64,000 nucleotides of DNA from Bacteroidales bacterium (GCA_015061285.1 SUWW01000003.1:62001-126000), one strand, 5' to 3'. Counted from the stretch's first letter, positions 53,381 through 62,245 are shown. Numbers and translations are program-made. Notes: generated from the letters alone by a model not told the origin.

Positions 53381-53505
53381 CGAGCCTAGAGAAATTGTAT
53401 GTATAAAAAAGAAAAACGTGGGAATCTGAACTCATTGCTCATCCCGCGTATCAGGCTCTCGCATTGCCTTCCATCCAAGGATAAGCAATGCCGAAGCCCA
53501 CGCTA
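53381..53505 (+). ncRNA. Candidate structured RNA, family unknown
   Basis: Three helices can be drawn by eye. CGAGCCT (53381-53387) can pair with AGGCTC (53453-53458). Inside it, ACGTGGGA (53416-53423) pairs with TCCCGCGT (53442-53449) with one G-U. Just beyond, GCATTGC (53461-53467) pairs with GCAATGC (53485-53491). A further hairpin, TCGTGC with GCACGA, lies near 53650-53690. The strand is not certain, and no known riboswitch motif was recognised. Confidence 0.3.
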
Positions 53506-53737
53506 TATGTATATTGAAAGAATATCAAATACATACGTATGGACATCAACCATTGCCTTACCGTGCGGTGGTTTTAGAAGTTGCGAAGTTCTGTATGCCG
53601 CAGATAAGACGCTAAGTCAACGTCTTTCTATAAAAATATATGTTGTTCTTTCGTGCGGTTGGTGGCTCACAATGGAGTACTTCTGCACGAGAAAACTGAG
53701 CGAATGTAGTAAAATGAAACGGAAAACTCAATTGTAT

Positions 53738-53840
53738 AACCACGGAATAGACGAAAAACACAAAACATTTTCTTTCGAGATTTCAGCTCTTTCTGTGGTT
53801 ATAATCTTCAATTCTCAATTTTCAATTCTTAATTGAATTG
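53738..53840. repeat. Dispersed palindromic AT-rich element, copy 1
   Basis: An imperfect palindrome begins AACCACGGAA (53738-53747) and ends TTCTGTGGTT (53791-53800). It is followed by TTCAATTCTCAATTTTCAATT-like sequence to about 53840. A second copy with the same layout is at 55303-55380, on the other side of the transporter gene. Confidence 0.65.
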
Positions 53841-53899
53841 ATATGTATTAATATTGCAAAACGATAATTTGAAACGTTATTAGACCTTGTGGAACTAAA

Positions 53900-55237
53900 A
53901 TGAAAGAAACGGCATCTAACGATTTATTTAGTACAAAAGTTGGCGCAATAGCAGCAGCGGCTGGTTCGGCGGTTGGTTTAGGAAATATTTGGCGATTTCC
54001 CTATGTGCTTGGCGAAAATGGTGGCGCAGCATTTCTGATTGTTTATATCATTTCTACAATATTGATAGCTATACCGGTGTTGCTCACGGAGTTTGTTATC
54101 GGGCGCAAAACAAATCTTCCTGTTAGTGGGGCATACAACTCTTTGGCTCCTGGCAAATGGTGGAATCAAATAGGCATCATTGGCGTTTTGTGCGCATTCA
54201 TAATATTATCGTTCTACAACGTTGTGGCAGGTTGGACAATGTGCTACACCGTTCGATCGGCAACTGGCGCGCTGCAAGGCTTGTCCGAAGATGCTATTCA
54301 GCAGGCATTTGTGTCGCTTTCCGAAAATCCGTGGGAATGCCTTATTTGGATGGTTGTAACAATCGTAGCGAGCGCATTCATCGTATCGCGCGGAGTGAAA
54401 CGTGGCATCGAATGGTCGAGCCGCATACTTATGCCTCTTCTTTTGCTACTTATAATAGTGGTATGTGTTCGTTCGCTGACACTCGATGGCGCATTGCAAG
54501 GCGTGAAATTTTTGCTTAGCCCCGATTTCTCTAAAATCACGCCTCAATCGATATTCGAGGCACTTGGTCAATCGTTCTTTTCGTTGAGTATAGGTATGGG
54601 CACCATGACAACCTACGGAGCATACATAAGTAAGAAACAAAATCTTACTTCGTGTGCTTTCAGTGTGGCGTTTGTCGATTTCGTGATAGCCTTCCTTGCT
54701 GCGCTTATGATTATGCCGTGTGCTTTTGCGTGTGGCATCAATCCAGGAAGCGGTCCAGGGTTGGTGTTCGTTACCTTGCCCAATATTTTCAATGCGATAA
54801 TGTTCGGACAGGCAATATCGTTCGTATTCTTTTTGTTGCTTTTCATAGCTGCGCTTACATCATCGGTGTCGTTGCTCGAAGTTATTGTGGCCTATTTTAT
54901 GAATGAGCACTCATTCTCTCGTCGGAAAGCGACGGTTGTTTCTGCTATATTGATAGGCATTTTTGGTACGCTCTGCGCATTTTCGAAAACCCTTTTCGGG
55001 CTCTTCGATAATTTCTCTGCAAATGTTATGCTACCTCTCGGAGCACTCTTCATCATACTCTTTGCTCCTCTAATATTAGGCAGAAGAGCTATGCGAAACG
55101 AACTTGAGGCGCATGGTGGCAAATGCAAGTTGTTTGGATTCTATTATGCACTTGTACGCTATGTGGTGCCTATCGCTATCGTGATAATATTTGCCAATTG
55201 CATATTATCGTGGATGGGTGTTAAGATGTTTGCGTAG
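53900..55237 (+). CDS. Sodium-dependent transporter, neurotransmitter:sodium symporter family
   Basis: This is a sodium-coupled amino-acid-type symporter of 445 residues with about 11-12 membrane helices. The first helix contains the sodium/substrate-site signature AGSAVGLGNIWRFPY, with the unwound GxGNIWRF segment typical of LeuT-fold NSS transporters. Later segments, SFFSLSIGMGTMTTYGAYIS and SSVSLLEVIVAYF, match helices 6-8 of the family. The substrate cannot be predicted. It appears to be transcribed alone and is flanked on both sides by copies of the same dispersed repeat. Confidence 0.93.
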   Translation: MKETASNDLFSTKVGAIAAAAGSAVGLGNIWRFPYVLGENGGAAFLIVYIISTILIAIPVLLTEFVIGRKTNLPVSGAYNSLAPGKWWNQIGIIGVLCAFIILSFYNVVAGWTMCYTVRSATGALQGLSEDAIQQAFVSLSENPWECLIWMVVTIVASAFIVSRGVKRGIEWSSRILMPLLLLLIIVVCVRSLTLDGALQGVKFLLSPDFSKITPQSIFEALGQSFFSLSIGMGTMTTYGAYISKKQNLTSCAFSVAFVDFVIAFLAALMIMPCAFACGINPGSGPGLVFVTLPNIFNAIMFGQAISFVFFLLLFIAALTSSVSLLEVIVAYFMNEHSFSRRKATVVSAILIGIFGTLCAFSKTLFGLFDNFSANVMLPLGALFIILFAPLILGRRAMRNELEAHGGKCKLFGFYYALVRYVVPIAIVIIFANCILSWMGVKMFA

Positions 55238-55302
55238 GTTTTGTTATACATAAATATGAACATAGATTTATATCTGTGTTTTGAATTCGTACTTTGATAA
55301 TT

Positions 55303-55380
55303 AACCACAGAAATCACAGATAGTTTTAGTGCTTTTCGTGGTTCTAAATTCGTAACTCGTAATTCATAATTTGTATATAT
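55303..55380. repeat. Dispersed palindromic AT-rich element, copy 2
   Basis: AACCACAGAA (55303-55312) and TTCGTGGTT (55335-55343) form an imperfect palindrome, followed by AT-rich sequence with AATTCGTAACTCGTAATT. A small extra hairpin (CATAGAT with ATCTGTG) lies just upstream near 55261-55278. It is the counterpart of 53738-53840. Confidence 0.6.
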
Positions 55381-55386
55381 ATAGCT

Positions 55387-56511
55387 ATGTGGCGTCAATA
55401 CTTCACATTTACATATCGCGAAATATATGGCTACTTGTCGGTGCTCATATTTATGGTATTGATGCTGTTGGCAGTGAAGTGTGGCCGAGTGTTCGAGCGA
55501 GCACCAGAACCAATAACAGTAGTCGCCGATTCTGCTAAGACGCCAGCCGATCTTCGCGCTTTGGACACTTTACATATAAACAATGCAAATGCCACTCAAC
55601 TGAGACGTTTTGGCTTTCGCAATTTTGAAGTAGTGAATATTATGCGCTATCGTGATATGGGTGGCATGTTCACCGATTTCTCCGATGTATGCGCTATTTA
55701 TGGTATTGATACCATACTGCTTAAGGCTAAGAAAAATCTTATTGCATACGATGAATTCGATGGTGTAGGGCATCGCTACTCTCAGAAACGCTTGCGTAAT
55801 AACTACTATTCAAGCCGCAAAGCTTTCGATAAAAAGGGACGCAATAATTATAAGTATGCCGATAAGAATGCTAAATCGGATTATAGAAAGCCAACAAAGC
55901 GAGTTCATCTCTATTATGCCGAGCCTGACAGCTTGGTAAAATATGGTGTGCCAGATTTTGTTATTGATACGCTTCTGAGTTTTCGCGAACGATATATAAT
56001 AAAAGGTAGCACTACGGTCGATTCGCTTATGCAATGCACTTCGGAAAATGTTGCCGATTTCTTGCATCAGTATGTCACTAAGGCAAAAAATAAGCGTCCA
56101 GCATATACAGAAAAGCCCAAGCTTGAACTCAATACAGCTACTATCGAACAACTTGAAGCACTCAAATATCTTGGAATGCGCACCGCAGGAACGATATTCA
56201 ACTATCGTTCTCAATTAGGCGGTTTCTACGATTTGTCGCAGCTTCACGATCTTAACAATAAGTACATTGATGAGAAGTTTGATCTCATTATTGCTCAACT
56301 GACGCTCGATACCACTAAGATAAAACGCATAAATATCAATAGCCATAAAGACCTTGCGCGCCTCAAAAAACATCCCTATATCAATAGTACACTCTTTGTT
56401 AACAGAGTCTCACGTAAGGCAGGATCCATTGACGAAACCTATTTTCGTGAAAGTCTGCTTAGCTTGAAAAATGTGGATGCACGAATAATTCATTATATAA
56501 AATTTGAGTAA
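55387..56511 (+). CDS. Helix-hairpin-helix (ComEA-like) protein
   Basis: This 374-residue protein has one N-terminal membrane span (about 15-33), so it is probably anchored with the rest in the periplasm. At least three ComEA-type HhH segments follow: DTLHINNANATQLRRFGF (about 60-115), LELNTATIEQLEALKYLG (about 248-300) and ININSHKDLARLKKHPYI (about 315-374). The first two are separated by a basic, Tyr/Lys-rich linker. ComEA-like modules bind DNA during uptake in competent bacteria. In Bacteroidetes such proteins are common and uncharacterised. Confidence 0.83.
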   Translation: MWRQYFTFTYREIYGYLSVLIFMVLMLLAVKCGRVFERAPEPITVVADSAKTPADLRALDTLHINNANATQLRRFGFRNFEVVNIMRYRDMGGMFTDFSDVCAIYGIDTILLKAKKNLIAYDEFDGVGHRYSQKRLRNNYYSSRKAFDKKGRNNYKYADKNAKSDYRKPTKRVHLYYAEPDSLVKYGVPDFVIDTLLSFRERYIIKGSTTVDSLMQCTSENVADFLHQYVTKAKNKRPAYTEKPKLELNTATIEQLEALKYLGMRTAGTIFNYRSQLGGFYDLSQLHDLNNKYIDEKFDLIIAQLTLDTTKIKRININSHKDLARLKKHPYINSTLFVNRVSRKAGSIDETYFRESLLSLKNVDARIIHYIKFE

Positions 56512-56606
56512 ATACATTTTTTGTGTTGGTCGTAACAAAAAAAATAGGTTACTTTGCGCCGCTTTTCAAAAATGAGATAACTATTTCGAAATAATAAAAT
56601 TAAATC

Positions 56607-56798
56607 ATGATTGTAGTACCTATCAAAGAAGGCGAAAACATCGAAAGAGCCTTGAAGAAATTCAAAAGAAAATTCGAGAAAACTGGCGTTATGCGTGAAT
56701 TGAGAGATCGTCAAGCATATACGAAAGAATCTGTTGTTCGTCGCGATAAAATAGCTAAAGCTATTTATGTGCAGCAGATGCACAGAGACGAAGAGTAA
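56607..56798 (+). CDS. rpsU: 30S ribosomal protein S21
   Basis: This 63-residue basic protein of the small subunit platform helps mRNA binding. The sequence starts MIVVPIKEGENIERALKKFK and has the typical RRDKIAKAIY tail. The variant -7 sequence TTACTTTG, about 55 bp upstream, differs at one position from TAnnTTTG. A terminator follows at 56821-56857, so it is monocistronic. In several Bacteroidetes the 16S 3' end is occluded by S21 and partner proteins. Nothing in this window tests that. Confidence 0.96.
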   Translation: MIVVPIKEGENIERALKKFKRKFEKTGVMRELRDRQAYTKESVVRRDKIAKAIYVQQMHRDEE

Positions 56799-56820
56799 GA
56801 ATCGCTCTCATTGAATGAAT

Positions 56821-56857
56821 AAAATCGACTCCTTACGCGTAGGGGTCGATTTTTTTC
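56821..56857 (+). terminator. Terminator after rpsU
   Basis: A 12-bp stem with one G-U pair joins AAAATCGACTCC (56821-56832) and GGGGTCGATTTT (56842-56853), followed by a T-run. Confidence 0.88.
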
Positions 56858-56862
56858 TTTTG

Positions 56863-56870
56863 TATATTTG
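56863..56870 (+). promoter_or_regulatory. -7 box for the Xer recombinase gene
   Basis: TATATTTG matches TAnnTTTG and lies 11 bp before the TTG, or 17 bp before the GTG, start of the recombinase. The mRNA leader would be very short. The -33 region falls inside the rpsU terminator and shows no TTTG. Confidence 0.45.
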
Positions 56871-56881
56871 GCTAAAAACGT

Positions 56882-57790
56882 TTGATAGTGGACTACTGTA
56901 GGCAATTTCTAAAGTATATGCAGTATGAAAAACGCTGCTCGCCGCTAACCGTTGTGGCCTACGAGAGCGATTTGAAACTCTTTACCCAATACATGCAAGA
57001 GCAAGGACTCGATAACGTCACTGAGGTTAAGGGAAAATTCATACGCCGTTGGGTTATGCATCTGCTGTCTTCTGGCATGTTGGCGCGAAGTGTAAATAGA
57101 AAAATCGCTACAATCAAGAGTTTTTATAAATACCTATGTCGTAAAGAGCTAATCGAACAAAATCCATCGCTGCTTGTAGGTAGTGTGAAAACGCCCAAGT
57201 TGCTACCTTATTTCCTTACGGCTCCAATGATGAAAGATATCCTCGATGTTGGCGATTATGATGACACATACGAAGGTGTGCGCGATAGAACCATAATTCA
57301 ACTTTTTTATCTCACAGGTATGCGACTTTCAGAATTAGTAAATCTCACTGATAGTCAGATTGATTTGGGCTCTGGTGTGATAGTAGTCAACGGAAAAAGA
57401 TCAAAACAACGAATAATTCCTACCACAAAACTTTTGAATTCGATACTTTATGAGTATCTTCAACGTAGAAATTCAGAGTTCGATATGACAACTGGCAATA
57501 ATCCAGTTTTTCTTACTAAAAAAGGAGAATCTGTCTATCCGAAACTGATATATAGAATAGTACATAAACACATAGAATACGTATCGAAAATAAAGAAAAA
57601 AAGCCCTCACGTTTTGCGACATACATTTGCAACAGCGCTGCTAAATAATGGTGCAGATATAATGGCAATAAAAGAATTACTCGGACACTCGAGTTTAGCA
57701 GCTACACAGATATATGTACATAACGATTTCGAACAACTCAATAATATATATAAACAAGCTCATCCGTGGGCTTCAAAAATGGAGGATTAA
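56882..57790 (+). CDS. xerC: Tyrosine recombinase XerC/XerD-like
   Basis: This tyrosine recombinase has 302 residues, the length of XerC/XerD, which resolve chromosome dimers at dif. The N-terminal SAM-like DNA-binding domain begins YCRQFLKYMQYEKRCSPLTV. The catalytic residues are Arg near 148 in TGMRLSELVNL, the HVLRH box, His in LLGHSSLAATQIY, and the nucleophile Tyr in QIYVH. The start is a TTG (56882) or a GTG (56888). The first ATG would remove part of the N-terminal domain. Assignment to XerC over XerD rests on the hpf neighbourhood, and a mobile-element integrase is unlikely in this setting. Confidence 0.87.
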   Translation: MIVDYCRQFLKYMQYEKRCSPLTVVAYESDLKLFTQYMQEQGLDNVTEVKGKFIRRWVMHLLSSGMLARSVNRKIATIKSFYKYLCRKELIEQNPSLLVGSVKTPKLLPYFLTAPMMKDILDVGDYDDTYEGVRDRTIIQLFYLTGMRLSELVNLTDSQIDLGSGVIVVNGKRSKQRIIPTTKLLNSILYEYLQRRNSEFDMTTGNNPVFLTKKGESVYPKLIYRIVHKHIEYVSKIKKKSPHVLRHTFATALLNNGADIMAIKELLGHSSLAATQIYVHNDFEQLNNIYKQAHPWASKMED

Positions 57791-57792
57791 TT

Positions 57793-58083
57793 ATGAAACT
57801 CAACATTCAATCGTTGCATTTCGATGCATCTGAACAACTCAAAGAATTCGCTCAAAGAAAAGTTGAAAAGTTGGAACACTTTTTCGATGGTATAATTTCA
57901 GCAGAAGTCGTGTTTAGTCTCGATAAGGCAGAAAACACCGAGAATAAGGTGACCAAAGTTTCGTTGCAAGTTCCAGGCGATGTCCTCGTATGTGAAAAAC
58001 AATGTAAAACATTTGAAGAGGGTATTGATCTCGATTGTGACGCCCTTCGCAAACAACTTGAAAAATACAAAGACAAGAAGTAA
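57793..58083 (+). CDS. hpf: Ribosome hibernation-promoting factor, short form
   Basis: HPF inactivates ribosomes in stationary phase by binding the decoding region. This is the short form of 96 residues, with the pattern MKLNIQSLHFDASEQLKEFAQRKVEKLEHFFDGI and a C-terminal KQLEKYKDKK. It lacks the dimerisation domain of long HPF. The frame opens at 57766 inside the recombinase gene, but the ATG at 57793, 2 bp after its stop, gives the family N-terminus. It is probably co-transcribed with the recombinase gene and ends at a strong terminator. Confidence 0.92.
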   Translation: MKLNIQSLHFDASEQLKEFAQRKVEKLEHFFDGIISAEVVFSLDKAENTENKVTKVSLQVPGDVLVCEKQCKTFEEGIDLDCDALRKQLEKYKDKK

Positions 58084-58103
58084 TATAAGGCGATAGCTAT
58101 ACG

Positions 58104-58148
58104 AAAGCCTCGATTTTGTGTAATAGCAAATCGAGGCTTTGCTTTCTT
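58104..58148 (+). terminator. Terminator after hpf
   Basis: A perfect 13-bp stem pairs AAAGCCTCGATTT (58104-58116) with AAATCGAGGCTTT (58128-58140), followed by GCTTTCTTT. Confidence 0.88.
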
Positions 58149-58217
58149 TGGAGAGTAGTGAAAGCTTAGTATCTTATGGTTTTATAAGATTTTTTTGCTA
58201 ATTATTTTTTGGCTCGA

Positions 58218-58248
58218 TTTGCTTTGTGTTGTAAAAGCTATACCTTTG
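58218..58248 (+). promoter_or_regulatory. Promoter for tuf
   Basis: TTTG (58218-58221) and TACCTTTG (58241-58248) are spaced by 19 bp, a full consensus match. The leader to the tuf ATG is about 90 nt and holds a small GC-rich hairpin but no tRNA gene. Confidence 0.7.
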
Positions 58249-58346
58249 TGACCGAAATTTTTGCGGGTGGACCATTGTGCCCGTTCGTGAAAAGAGTAAG
58301 ATAATTATTAACATTTCTAATATCTAATTGTCAAATAATTCGAATT

Positions 58347-59534
58347 ATGGCTAAGGAAACATTCCAAAGAACCAAGCCACACGTGAACATCGGTACTATT
58401 GGTCACGTGGATCATGGTAAAACTACTTTGACGGCAGCTATCACTACCGTTCTTGCTAAAAAAGGTCTCGCTGAACAGAAGGCTTTCGACTCTATTGATA
58501 ATGCTCCTGAGGAAAAAGAGCGTGGTATTACCATTAATACTGCTCACGTTGAGTATGAGACTGAAAAACGTCACTATGCTCACGTTGACTGCCCGGGTCA
58601 CGCCGACTATGTAAAGAACATGGTTACTGGTGCTGCTCAGATGGATGGTGCAATCCTCGTTTGTGCTGCAACCGATGGTCCTATGCCTCAAACTCGCGAG
58701 CACATTCTTCTCGCTCGTCAGGTAAACGTTCCTCGTATCGTTGTTTTCATGAACAAAGTTGATATGGTTGACGATCCTGAGCTTCTCGACCTCGTTGAGA
58801 TGGAGCTTCGTGAACTTCTTACTTTCTATGACTTCGATGGTGATAACTCTCCAGTTATTCGCGGTTCTGCACTTGGCGCACTTAACGGCGAGCCACAGTG
58901 GGAAGAGAAAGTAATGGAACTTATGAACGCTGTTGACGAGTGGATTCCACTTCCTCCTCGTGAGACTGACAAACCATTCCTTATGCCTGTTGAGGACGTA
59001 TTCACCATTACTGGTCGTGGTACTGTTGCAACTGGTCGTATCGAAACTGGTGTTGTTAAGGTTAACGACGAACTCCAGATTGTAGGTCTTGGTGCTGATG
59101 GTAAGAAGACTGTATGTACTGGTGTTGAGATGTTCCGTAAGATCCTTAACGAAGGTGAGGCTGGTGATAACGTAGGTCTTCTTCTTCGTGGTGTTGAGAA
59201 ATCAGAAATCAAGAGAGGTATGGTACTTGCAAAACCAGGTACAATCACTCCTCACACCGTATTCAAAGCTCAAATCTACGTTTTGAAGAAAGAAGAAGGT
59301 GGTCGTCACACCCCATTCCGTAACAAATATCGTCCTCAGTTCTATCTCCGTACTCTTGATGTAACTGGCGAAATCGCTCTCCCAGAAGGTCAGGAAATGG
59401 TAATGCCAGGCGATCACGTTAACATTACTGTAACCCTTATCTCTCCAGTAGCTATCAACCAAGGTTTGCGTTTCGCAATCCGCGAAGGTGGTCACACCGT
59501 AGGTGCTGGTCAAGTTACTGATATTGTTGAATAA
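58347..59534 (+). CDS. tuf: Elongation factor Tu
   Basis: EF-Tu is the GTPase that delivers aminoacyl-tRNA to the ribosome, here 395 residues. The GTP-binding motifs are [17 protein letters not shown] and NKVD, followed by the two beta-barrel domains ([25 protein letters not shown]). Codon choice is visibly more biased than in the neighbouring accessory genes, as expected for high expression. It has its own promoter and a strong terminator, followed immediately by tRNA-Trp. Unlike the gammaproteobacterial tufB arrangement, no tRNA genes precede it. Confidence 0.99.
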   Translation: MAKETFQRTKPHVNIGTIGHVDHGKTTLTAAITTVLAKKGLAEQKAFDSIDNAPEEKERGITINTAHVEYETEKRHYAHVDCPGHADYVKNMVTGAAQMDGAILVCAATDGPMPQTREHILLARQVNVPRIVVFMNKVDMVDDPELLDLVEMELRELLTFYDFDGDNSPVIRGSALGALNGEPQWEEKVMELMNAVDEWIPLPPRETDKPFLMPVEDVFTITGRGTVATGRIETGVVKVNDELQIVGLGADGKKTVCTGVEMFRKILNEGEAGDNVGLLLRGVEKSEIKRGMVLAKPGTITPHTVFKAQIYVLKKEEGGRHTPFRNKYRPQFYLRTLDVTGEIALPEGQEMVMPGDHVNITVTLISPVAINQGLRFAIREGGHTVGAGQVTDIVE

Positions 59535-59551
59535 TAATATTTGTAAATATT

Positions 59552-59580
59552 AATCCGAGAGTTTTTTGCTCTCGGATTTT
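59552..59580 (+). terminator. Terminator after tuf
   Basis: A 10-bp stem pairs AATCCGAGAG (59552-59561) with CTCTCGGATT (59569-59578), followed by TT. It ends 2 bp before the tRNA-Trp gene, so a fraction of transcripts may read into it. Confidence 0.8.
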
Positions 59581-59582
59581 AT

Positions 59583-59655
59583 ACGGGTGTAGCTCAGTCG
59601 GTAGAGCATCGGTCTCCAAAACCGAGTGTCGGGCGTTCGAGTCGCTCCTCCCGTG
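59583..59655 (+). tRNA. tRNA-Trp (CCA anticodon)
   Basis: This 73-nt cloverleaf was folded by eye. The acceptor stem is ACGGGTG with CTCCCGT (one U-U mismatch at the sixth pair), the D stem GCTC/GAGC, the anticodon stem TCGGT/ACCGA with loop CTCCAAA giving anticodon CCA, and the T arm GGGCG-TTCGAGT-CGCTC. The discriminator is G, and the 3' CCA is not encoded. It sits between tuf and secE, the standard position in Bacteroidetes. Confidence 0.97.
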
Positions 59656-59679
59656 CTTAATAGAATAATTCATTGTAAA

Positions 59680-59874
59680 ATGAGTGGAATAGTAAATTAC
59701 TTCAAAGATGTTCGTAACGAACTTGTGAATAAAACATCATGGCCATCATGGGGCGATTTGATTAATAGTGCACGTGTAGTTATGGTAGCATCGTTAATTA
59801 TAGCTCTTATAGTATTGGTGATGGACCTCGTTTGGGAACATCTGCTTAAGTTTATTTACGAACTTTTGTACTAA
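59680..59874 (+). CDS. secE: Preprotein translocase subunit SecE
   Basis: This 64-residue single-span subunit of the SecYEG channel has the amphipathic helix YFKDVRNELVNKTSWPSW followed by one hydrophobic helix (about 32-54). The frame is open from 59626 inside the tRNA, so the ATG at 59680 is the start. nusG follows after 8 bp. Confidence 0.95.
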   Translation: MSGIVNYFKDVRNELVNKTSWPSWGDLINSARVVMVASLIIALIVLVMDLVWEHLLKFIYELLY

Positions 59875-59882
59875 GACTAAGA

Positions 59883-60425
59883 ATGGCAGCAGAGAAGAAA
59901 TGGTACGTTTTGCGTACAATCGGCGGCAAGGAGAAGAAGGCCAAAGAGTACCTAGATATGGAGGTCGCAAAACGAGGCTTAGCCGACTTGGTTGGTCAGA
60001 CGGTAGTTCCTGTTGAAAAGGTATACCAACAACGCAATGGAAAGAAGGTTCTCAAAGAGAAGGTTCTTTTTGCTGGTTATTTGTTTGTTGAGGCCTCTTT
60101 GACGGGTGAGGTTCCAAGAACATTGAGTGAAATACCTAATATTATTGGTTTCTTGTGTGATAACGACAATAAACCAGTAACTATGCAAGCTGCTGAGGCT
60201 ATGCGTATGATAGGTAAGGCTGATGAAGCTGTAGATGATACTCAAGATGTTGTCGTTCCATACTACGTAGGCGAAACAGTAAAAGTAACAGACGGACCTT
60301 TCAATGGCTTTAGTGGTGTTATTGAGGAGGTGAACGAAGAGAAGAAGAAGCTATCTGTGATAGTGAAAATCTTCGGTCGCAAGACACCGTTGGAGTTAGG
60401 TTATCTGCAAGTAGAAAAAGAATAG
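59883..60425 (+). CDS. nusG: Transcription termination/antitermination factor NusG
   Basis: This 180-residue protein binds RNA polymerase and couples it to Rho or the ribosome. The NGN domain (about 1-110) opens with KKWYVLRTIGGKEKKAKEYL. The C-terminal KOW domain (about 125-180) has GETVKVTDGPFNGFSGVIEEV. It has normal length and is followed by rplK after 90 bp. Confidence 0.97.
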   Translation: MAAEKKWYVLRTIGGKEKKAKEYLDMEVAKRGLADLVGQTVVPVEKVYQQRNGKKVLKEKVLFAGYLFVEASLTGEVPRTLSEIPNIIGFLCDNDNKPVTMQAAEAMRMIGKADEAVDDTQDVVVPYYVGETVKVTDGPFNGFSGVIEEVNEEKKKLSVIVKIFGRKTPLELGYLQVEKE

Positions 60426-60515
60426 TTCGAGTGATTCAGTATATAAATGCTTCCTCTGATTGATGTTCAGACATACGAATCGCAGCTATATATTTAATTA
60501 TTAAGAATTTCTAAA

Positions 60516-60956
60516 ATGGCAAAAGAAGTAGTAGCCTTTATTAAATTACAAGTAAAAGGTGGTGCTGCAAATCCTTCACCCCCCATTGGTCCAGCATTGG
60601 GTTCAAAGGGTGTGAATATTATGGAATTCTGTAAGCAATTCAACGCAAGAACCCAAGATAAAGCAGGAAAAGTTCTTCCTGTAGTTATCACGGTTTACAA
60701 CGACAAATCATTTGATTTTATCATTAAGACTCCACCAGCAGCAGTGCAAGTGTTGGAGCAAGCTAAAATCAAGAAGGGTTCTGCAGAGCCAAATCGTAAG
60801 AAAGTTGGTTCACTTACATGGGATCAAGTGAAGACGATAGCTCAAGACAAGATGCCTGATTTGAATTGCTTTACAGTAGAATCAGCAATGAAGATGATAG
60901 CTGGCACCGCTAGAAGTATGGGAGTTACTGTGACAGGCGAATTTCCCGGCAAATAA
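60516..60956 (+). CDS. rplK: 50S ribosomal protein L11
   Basis: L11 forms the base of the ribosomal stalk with 23S rRNA. At 146 residues it shows [20 protein letters not shown] and the C-terminal RNA-binding domain ending in [16 protein letters not shown]. Frame, length and order (nusG-rplK-rplA) are all typical. Confidence 0.98.
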   Translation: MAKEVVAFIKLQVKGGAANPSPPIGPALGSKGVNIMEFCKQFNARTQDKAGKVLPVVITVYNDKSFDFIIKTPPAAVQVLEQAKIKKGSAEPNRKKVGSLTWDQVKTIAQDKMPDLNCFTVESAMKMIAGTARSMGVTVTGEFPGK

Positions 60957-60976
60957 CAATTAATCTTATTGCGATT

Positions 60977-61672
60977 ATGACAAAACTAACAAAAAATAGA
61001 AAGTTAGCGTTAGCGAAAGTAGAAGCCAATAAGTTGTATACAATCGAGGAAGCTGCATCACTTGTAAAGGAAATTACCACAACAAAGTTTGACGCTTCAG
61101 TTGATGTAGACGTACGATTGGGTGTAGACCCTCGCAAAGCTAACCAGATGGTGCGCGGTGTATGTGTACTCCCGCACGGATCGGGTAAGCAAGTTCGCGT
61201 GTTGGTTCTTTGTACGCCCGATAAGGAAGCCGAAGCAAAAGCTGCTGGTGCCGACTATGTAGGTCTTGACGAGTACATCGAAAAGATCAAAGGTGGCTGG
61301 ACTGACGTTGACGTTATCATTACTATGCCAAGCATCATGGCAAAAGTAGGTGCTCTTGGTCGTGTATTGGGTCCTCGCGGCTTGATGCCAAACCCAAAGA
61401 GTGGTACTGTAACTATGGATGTAGCTAAGGCAGTTCAAGAGGTAAAAGCTGGTAAAATCGACTTCAAAGTTGACAAATTCGGTATTGTTCACGCTTCTGT
61501 AGCAAAGGTATCATTCGATGCAGAGAAGATAGCTGATAATATCAAGGAATTCCTCAGCATAATTATGAAGTTGAGACCATCTTCAGCTAAAGGAACTTAT
61601 GTTAAGAGTGTCTTTGTTTCTAGTACTATGAGTCCTGGAGTTCACGTTGACTCCAAAATGGTAGTAGCTTAA
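60977..61672 (+). CDS. rplA: 50S ribosomal protein L1
   Basis: This 231-residue L1 stalk protein is also a translational repressor of its own operon in many bacteria. The characteristic [14 protein letters not shown] is present, along with the N-terminal [18 protein letters not shown]. It starts 20 bp after rplK. Confidence 0.98.
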   Translation: MTKLTKNRKLALAKVEANKLYTIEEAASLVKEITTTKFDASVDVDVRLGVDPRKANQMVRGVCVLPHGSGKQVRVLVLCTPDKEAEAKAAGADYVGLDEYIEKIKGGWTDVDVIITMPSIMAKVGALGRVLGPRGLMPNPKSGTVTMDVAKAVQEVKAGKIDFKVDKFGIVHASVAKVSFDAEKIADNIKEFLSIIMKLRPSSAKGTYVKSVFVSSTMSPGVHVDSKMVVA

Positions 61673-61696
61673 ATTAATAACTATTAAACTGGAATC

Positions 61697-62215
61697 ATGA
61701 AGAAAGAAGATAAGAGCGCTCTTATGCAGAGCTTAGCAGAGGACATCAAAGCATATTCACACTTTTATGTAGTAGATATAGAAGGTTTGAATGCTGAAAT
61801 GACGAGCAAACTCCGTCGTGCTTGCTTCGAGAAAGAAGTTAAGTTGTTGGTGGTAAAGAACTCGTTTTTGAAACATGTCCTTGCATCGCTCAGTGACGAA
61901 TACGCTGAACTAAATCCTTCGCTCAAAGGTTCAACAGCATTGATGTTTAGCAATGTTGGCAACGTTCCTGCAAAACTTATCAAGGAATTCGGTGCTGCAA
62001 ATGGTAAACCAGAGTTGAAAGCAGCATATGTAGAGCAATCAATCTACGTAGGTGCACAGCAACTCGATGCTTTGGTAGCAATAAAGAGCAAGGAGGAACT
62101 TATTGCGGATATTATTGCACTCTTGCAATCGCCTGTTAAGAATGTCGTTTCAGGTCTCCAAGGAAGTGCAGGAAATAAGATACATGGTATCTTAGAAACA
62201 TTAAGTAACAAATAA
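61697..62215 (+). CDS. rplJ: 50S ribosomal protein L10
   Basis: L10 anchors the L7/L12 dimers on the stalk base. At 172 residues it starts KKEDKSALMQSLAEDIKAYS and has VKNSFLKHVL and a C-terminal helix for L7/L12 binding. In many bacteria L10 represses its own mRNA, but no leader structure was evaluated here. Confidence 0.97.
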   Translation: MKKEDKSALMQSLAEDIKAYSHFYVVDIEGLNAEMTSKLRRACFEKEVKLLVVKNSFLKHVLASLSDEYAELNPSLKGSTALMFSNVGNVPAKLIKEFGAANGKPELKAAYVEQSIYVGAQQLDALVAIKSKEELIADIIALLQSPVKNVVSGLQGSAGNKIHGILETLSNK

Positions 62216-62245
62216 TTAATTAGTAACAAATAATATTATAATAAA

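Larger units (their letters stand above)
53351..53899. other. Gene-free stretch between the lipoprotein and the transporter
   Basis: This 549-bp region holds no convincing gene. A 145-codon frame (53399-53836) crosses it but has Cys- and Ser-rich composition unlike any neighbour, lacks a promoter, and runs through a dispersed repeat, so I do not call it. The left part (about 53381-53505) contains several nested inverted repeats, and the right part (53738-53840) is the dispersed palindromic element. Confidence 0.6.

Noticed and set aside
53399-53836. A 145-codon open frame on the plus strand
   Set aside because: Its composition is unlike the neighbouring proteins, there is no promoter or recognisable domain, and it crosses both the candidate RNA structure and a dispersed repeat. 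I treat it as a chance frame.
56882-57790. Recombinase considered as a mobile-element integrase
   Set aside because: Its Xer length, its place between rpsU and hpf, and the absence of attachment repeats or phage/conjugation genes point to a housekeeping XerC/D.
58150-58346. Search for a tRNA cluster upstream of tuf
   Set aside because: No cloverleaf can be drawn. The stretch holds the tuf promoter and leader only.
58826-59248. Minus-strand frame opposite tuf
   Set aside because: It is a mirror frame created by strong codon bias in tuf, with no promoter or domain.
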